DNA of 64,000 nucleotides from Ifrita kowaldi (Eukaryota > Chordata > Aves > Passeriformes > Cinclosomatidae), in assembly GCA_013398055.1 (NCBI GenBank), contig VZRS01001709.1:648296-712295 (forward strand), written 5' to 3'. This document shows, one piece after another, positions 62,067 through 64,000 of the stretch. Under the pieces are notes generated by a model. The model was not told the DNA's origin. It saw nothing but the letters and a program-made list of their open reading frames with translations, and did not search any database. Position 1 is the stretch's first letter, and every line of letters starts with the position of its first letter. The position numbers and the translations under genes are program-made.

Positions 62067-64000
62067 CTGCAGGGAAAGAAAGAGGGGAAAGAGGGACGTG
62101 ACTGAGACGCTGCCAGCCTGAGCTGCTGCTGCGGTGGCTCCCCAGTCACGGCTCCATGCAGGACGGAGCGGCAGCAGCTGCCAGCGGAGCCCTGGGGAGA
62201 AAATCAATTCCTTTGGAGTGAGTGGAATCAGTCACAACGCAGGGATGCAGGGAGAGGCAACATCCATCAAACCAGCCCACGCACTGGAAAAACACTTTCA
62301 TGCCCATAAGCTCAGCCCTCTCTGCCACACATCAATGGCCTTGTTGGGAATGGGGCAGCCAAAGCCTGGGTTTCCTGACTGACTGAAGAGCTGCTTTGTT
62401 TATTCAGTTCTAGAGTCTGTAGAGGCCTCAACATCAGTAAGTCTTTAATTCTGCACCAGACTCACCCAGCACATCATCCAGAGAATCCCCCCTCTGTCTG
62501 CAAGTTGGCAGAGGTCCAAAAGCATCACTCCCCCCTCTCCGTGAGCTCCCCACAGCCCCGGCCCTGGCAGAGCACATTCATGTGTGTCTGTGGTCACACA
62601 GCACCCCAGAACCCCACATTGTCCATCAAGTATGGCAAAGGAGGAGCAGAAGCAACATGAGCCCCACCATGATGAGTCTGCCATAGCCTAATAAACCACT
62701 GGAAAATAGTGATACAACGGGAAAACACTTTTCTATTGAGCTTGGAAAGACCACTAAGGTCAGGAAACGTGTTACACTGGTAATCCTGGCTCAGCTTTCT
62801 TACACTTCCAGAGTCTACTGCAGGCCTGAGTGACAGGATCATGATGTGCTTTTTTTCCCCACAGGATTGCGGCTTCTCGATGCTGATGGACAGGCAGAGT
62901 CCATGCTGCCGAGATGGGGCTGCCAGGCTAAAAAGAAGAAAAATGCCAATTCTGGATAAAAAAATAAAAGGTTACATGATACAGGAAGAGCAATTCTCTG
63001 GCTCATGTTCTTCATTGTACTAGAAATGCGCTGAAAACAATGACAAGTTTAAGGAAAGAAAAAAGGGAAAAGAGAAAGGCTGTGTGTTAGATGAGTGAAT
63101 ACAAAGGGCACCATGAATTCCCCCCCTTGCTAAAGACTGTCCAGATGGGTTCCCCGGGCAGCTGATTGCAGAGATCTGCAATAACCACGAAGAGCAAATG
63201 CTCCACAAATCTAACAGCATGTGGCAAAGAGCAGGAAAAACCCAGAGACCCCCAGGCCCAGGCAGGGGGTGACAGCAGGGACCCCTCTCCAGCGGTGCCG
63301 GCACCTCCAGGAGCTTCACTGCGTCCTCCCAGCACCAGGCTCATAGCGATGCCATCAGAAAACATTTCAAGCTGTAAATGAGGTGAAACAAAAAAAAGCA
63401 AAAGTGAAATGTAGTCTAACACAGAAGAATCCTTTCCAGTTCCAGTTGCTCACTGTTTCACCAGAGGAGTGATTAATCACCAGGACTGTGGTACAGGCGA
63501 TTCAGCAATTGCTGCAATGCAGGGGTTTTGTTTGTTTGTAGTAAGGAGAATGGGGGAAAAAAATCCTGATTATTATTTAGCTCCCAAAATTGGGTTTCTA
63601 GTGCTCTATGAAATTGTTCCCAGTTTAGGATGTGAAGGCCTGAGCAGTTCACAGGGACACAGCCCATGCTGAGCTGGCTGCAGGAAAAGCCACACATAGA
63701 GCAGTGCTGTGGGGCCAGGGCTGCTCTGACCCCACTCCCCACAGGTACAAAGCAGCACTTTCCCATGGGAAGGATCCATGCTCCAGGAGTTCCTGTGCAC
63801 CCTCCCACATGGCCACAGGCAGGGTGTGCTGAGGTGCCAATGAGCAGATCACAATGACTGGACACTGGTTTTTGTTTTGGAAGTGGCTTAGCTTAAACCC
63901 TACAGAAGATGGAAAGAAAACTGCTGGAAACCCAACTGAGAGGATTCCCCTGTGCTCAAACACACCAGGTTTGCCTGTGCACCTTTCCCTAAACAGGAAT
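62067..64000 (-). other. LAMP5: LAMP5 last intron (partial)
   Basis: Begins at the acceptor of the last exon and runs off the window. I looked for the preceding exon, which should end in the family's IISDFVFSE-type sequence, on the minus strand and did not find it, so this intron is at least 1.9 kb. Nothing else was identified. Confidence 0.75.

Noticed and set aside
61700..62149. 149-codon minus-strand frame with Pro/Gly/Asp-rich sequence
   Set aside because: It overlaps the true LAMP5 last exon in a wrong frame; the LAMP5 frame has the membrane segment, tail and splice acceptor.
1..64000. CRISPR arrays, tRNA or rRNA genes, prokaryotic operons or insertion sequences
   Set aside because: Eukaryotic intronic DNA throughout. 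The regular arrays present are adjacent tandem repeats without spacers, and no tRNA-like or rRNA-like segment was recognised.

Overview
The window is vertebrate nuclear DNA and almost certainly from a bird. Two single-copy genes are recognisable, most of the DNA is intronic, and the interspersed repeats I can recognise are 3' ends of CR1 LINEs, the dominant avian retroposon. There are no prokaryotic features, so ribosome-binding sites and operons do not apply. I cannot name the species. Family knowledge below is from memory; no database search was run.

PAK5 (also called PAK7) fills most of the window on the + strand. This is the group II p21-activated Ser/Thr kinase. The complete coding sequence is present as eight exons: 18428-18631, 38088-38885, 44899-45390, 47744-47877, 49612-49738, 52267-52392, 54901-55035 and 55629-55784. 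All introns are GT-AG. Spliced, it gives 723 codons plus stop (the human protein is 719 aa). It has an N-terminal CRIB motif, a long Ser/Pro/Tyr-rich linker and a C-terminal kinase domain with every catalytic residue intact. Bases 1-18416 are most likely upstream intron or 5' flank, and no promoter was found there. The 3' UTR runs to about 57840 with several poly(A) signals.

LAMP5 (BAD-LAMP) is on the - strand at the right edge. Only its last coding exon (61888-62066), a probable 3' UTR and part of the preceding intron are inside the window. PAK5 and LAMP5 converge tail to tail, separated by about 3 kb. This is the same neighbour arrangement as on human chromosome 20.

The most unusual structure is a 54-bp minisatellite (52360-52950) lying across the exon 6/intron 6 boundary of PAK5. 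Each unit seems to be built from the end of exon 6 plus the start of intron 6, so the 5' splice site itself is copied in tandem. Because 54 is a multiple of three, five further intact GT donors lie in frame downstream of the canonical one. Each would add another 18 residues to the kinase between the APE motif and helix F. Further downstream, an in-frame stop and two out-of-frame donors would give truncated products.

Other points are a CpG-island-like segment inside intron 1 (about 34000-34370), a CpG-rich block of about 354 bp duplicated on both sides of an assembly gap in intron 2 (likely a false duplication), a perfect 16-bp inverted repeat, a few CR1 fragments, two CTCF-like motifs and some microsatellites. 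The rest is ordinary intronic or intergenic DNA.
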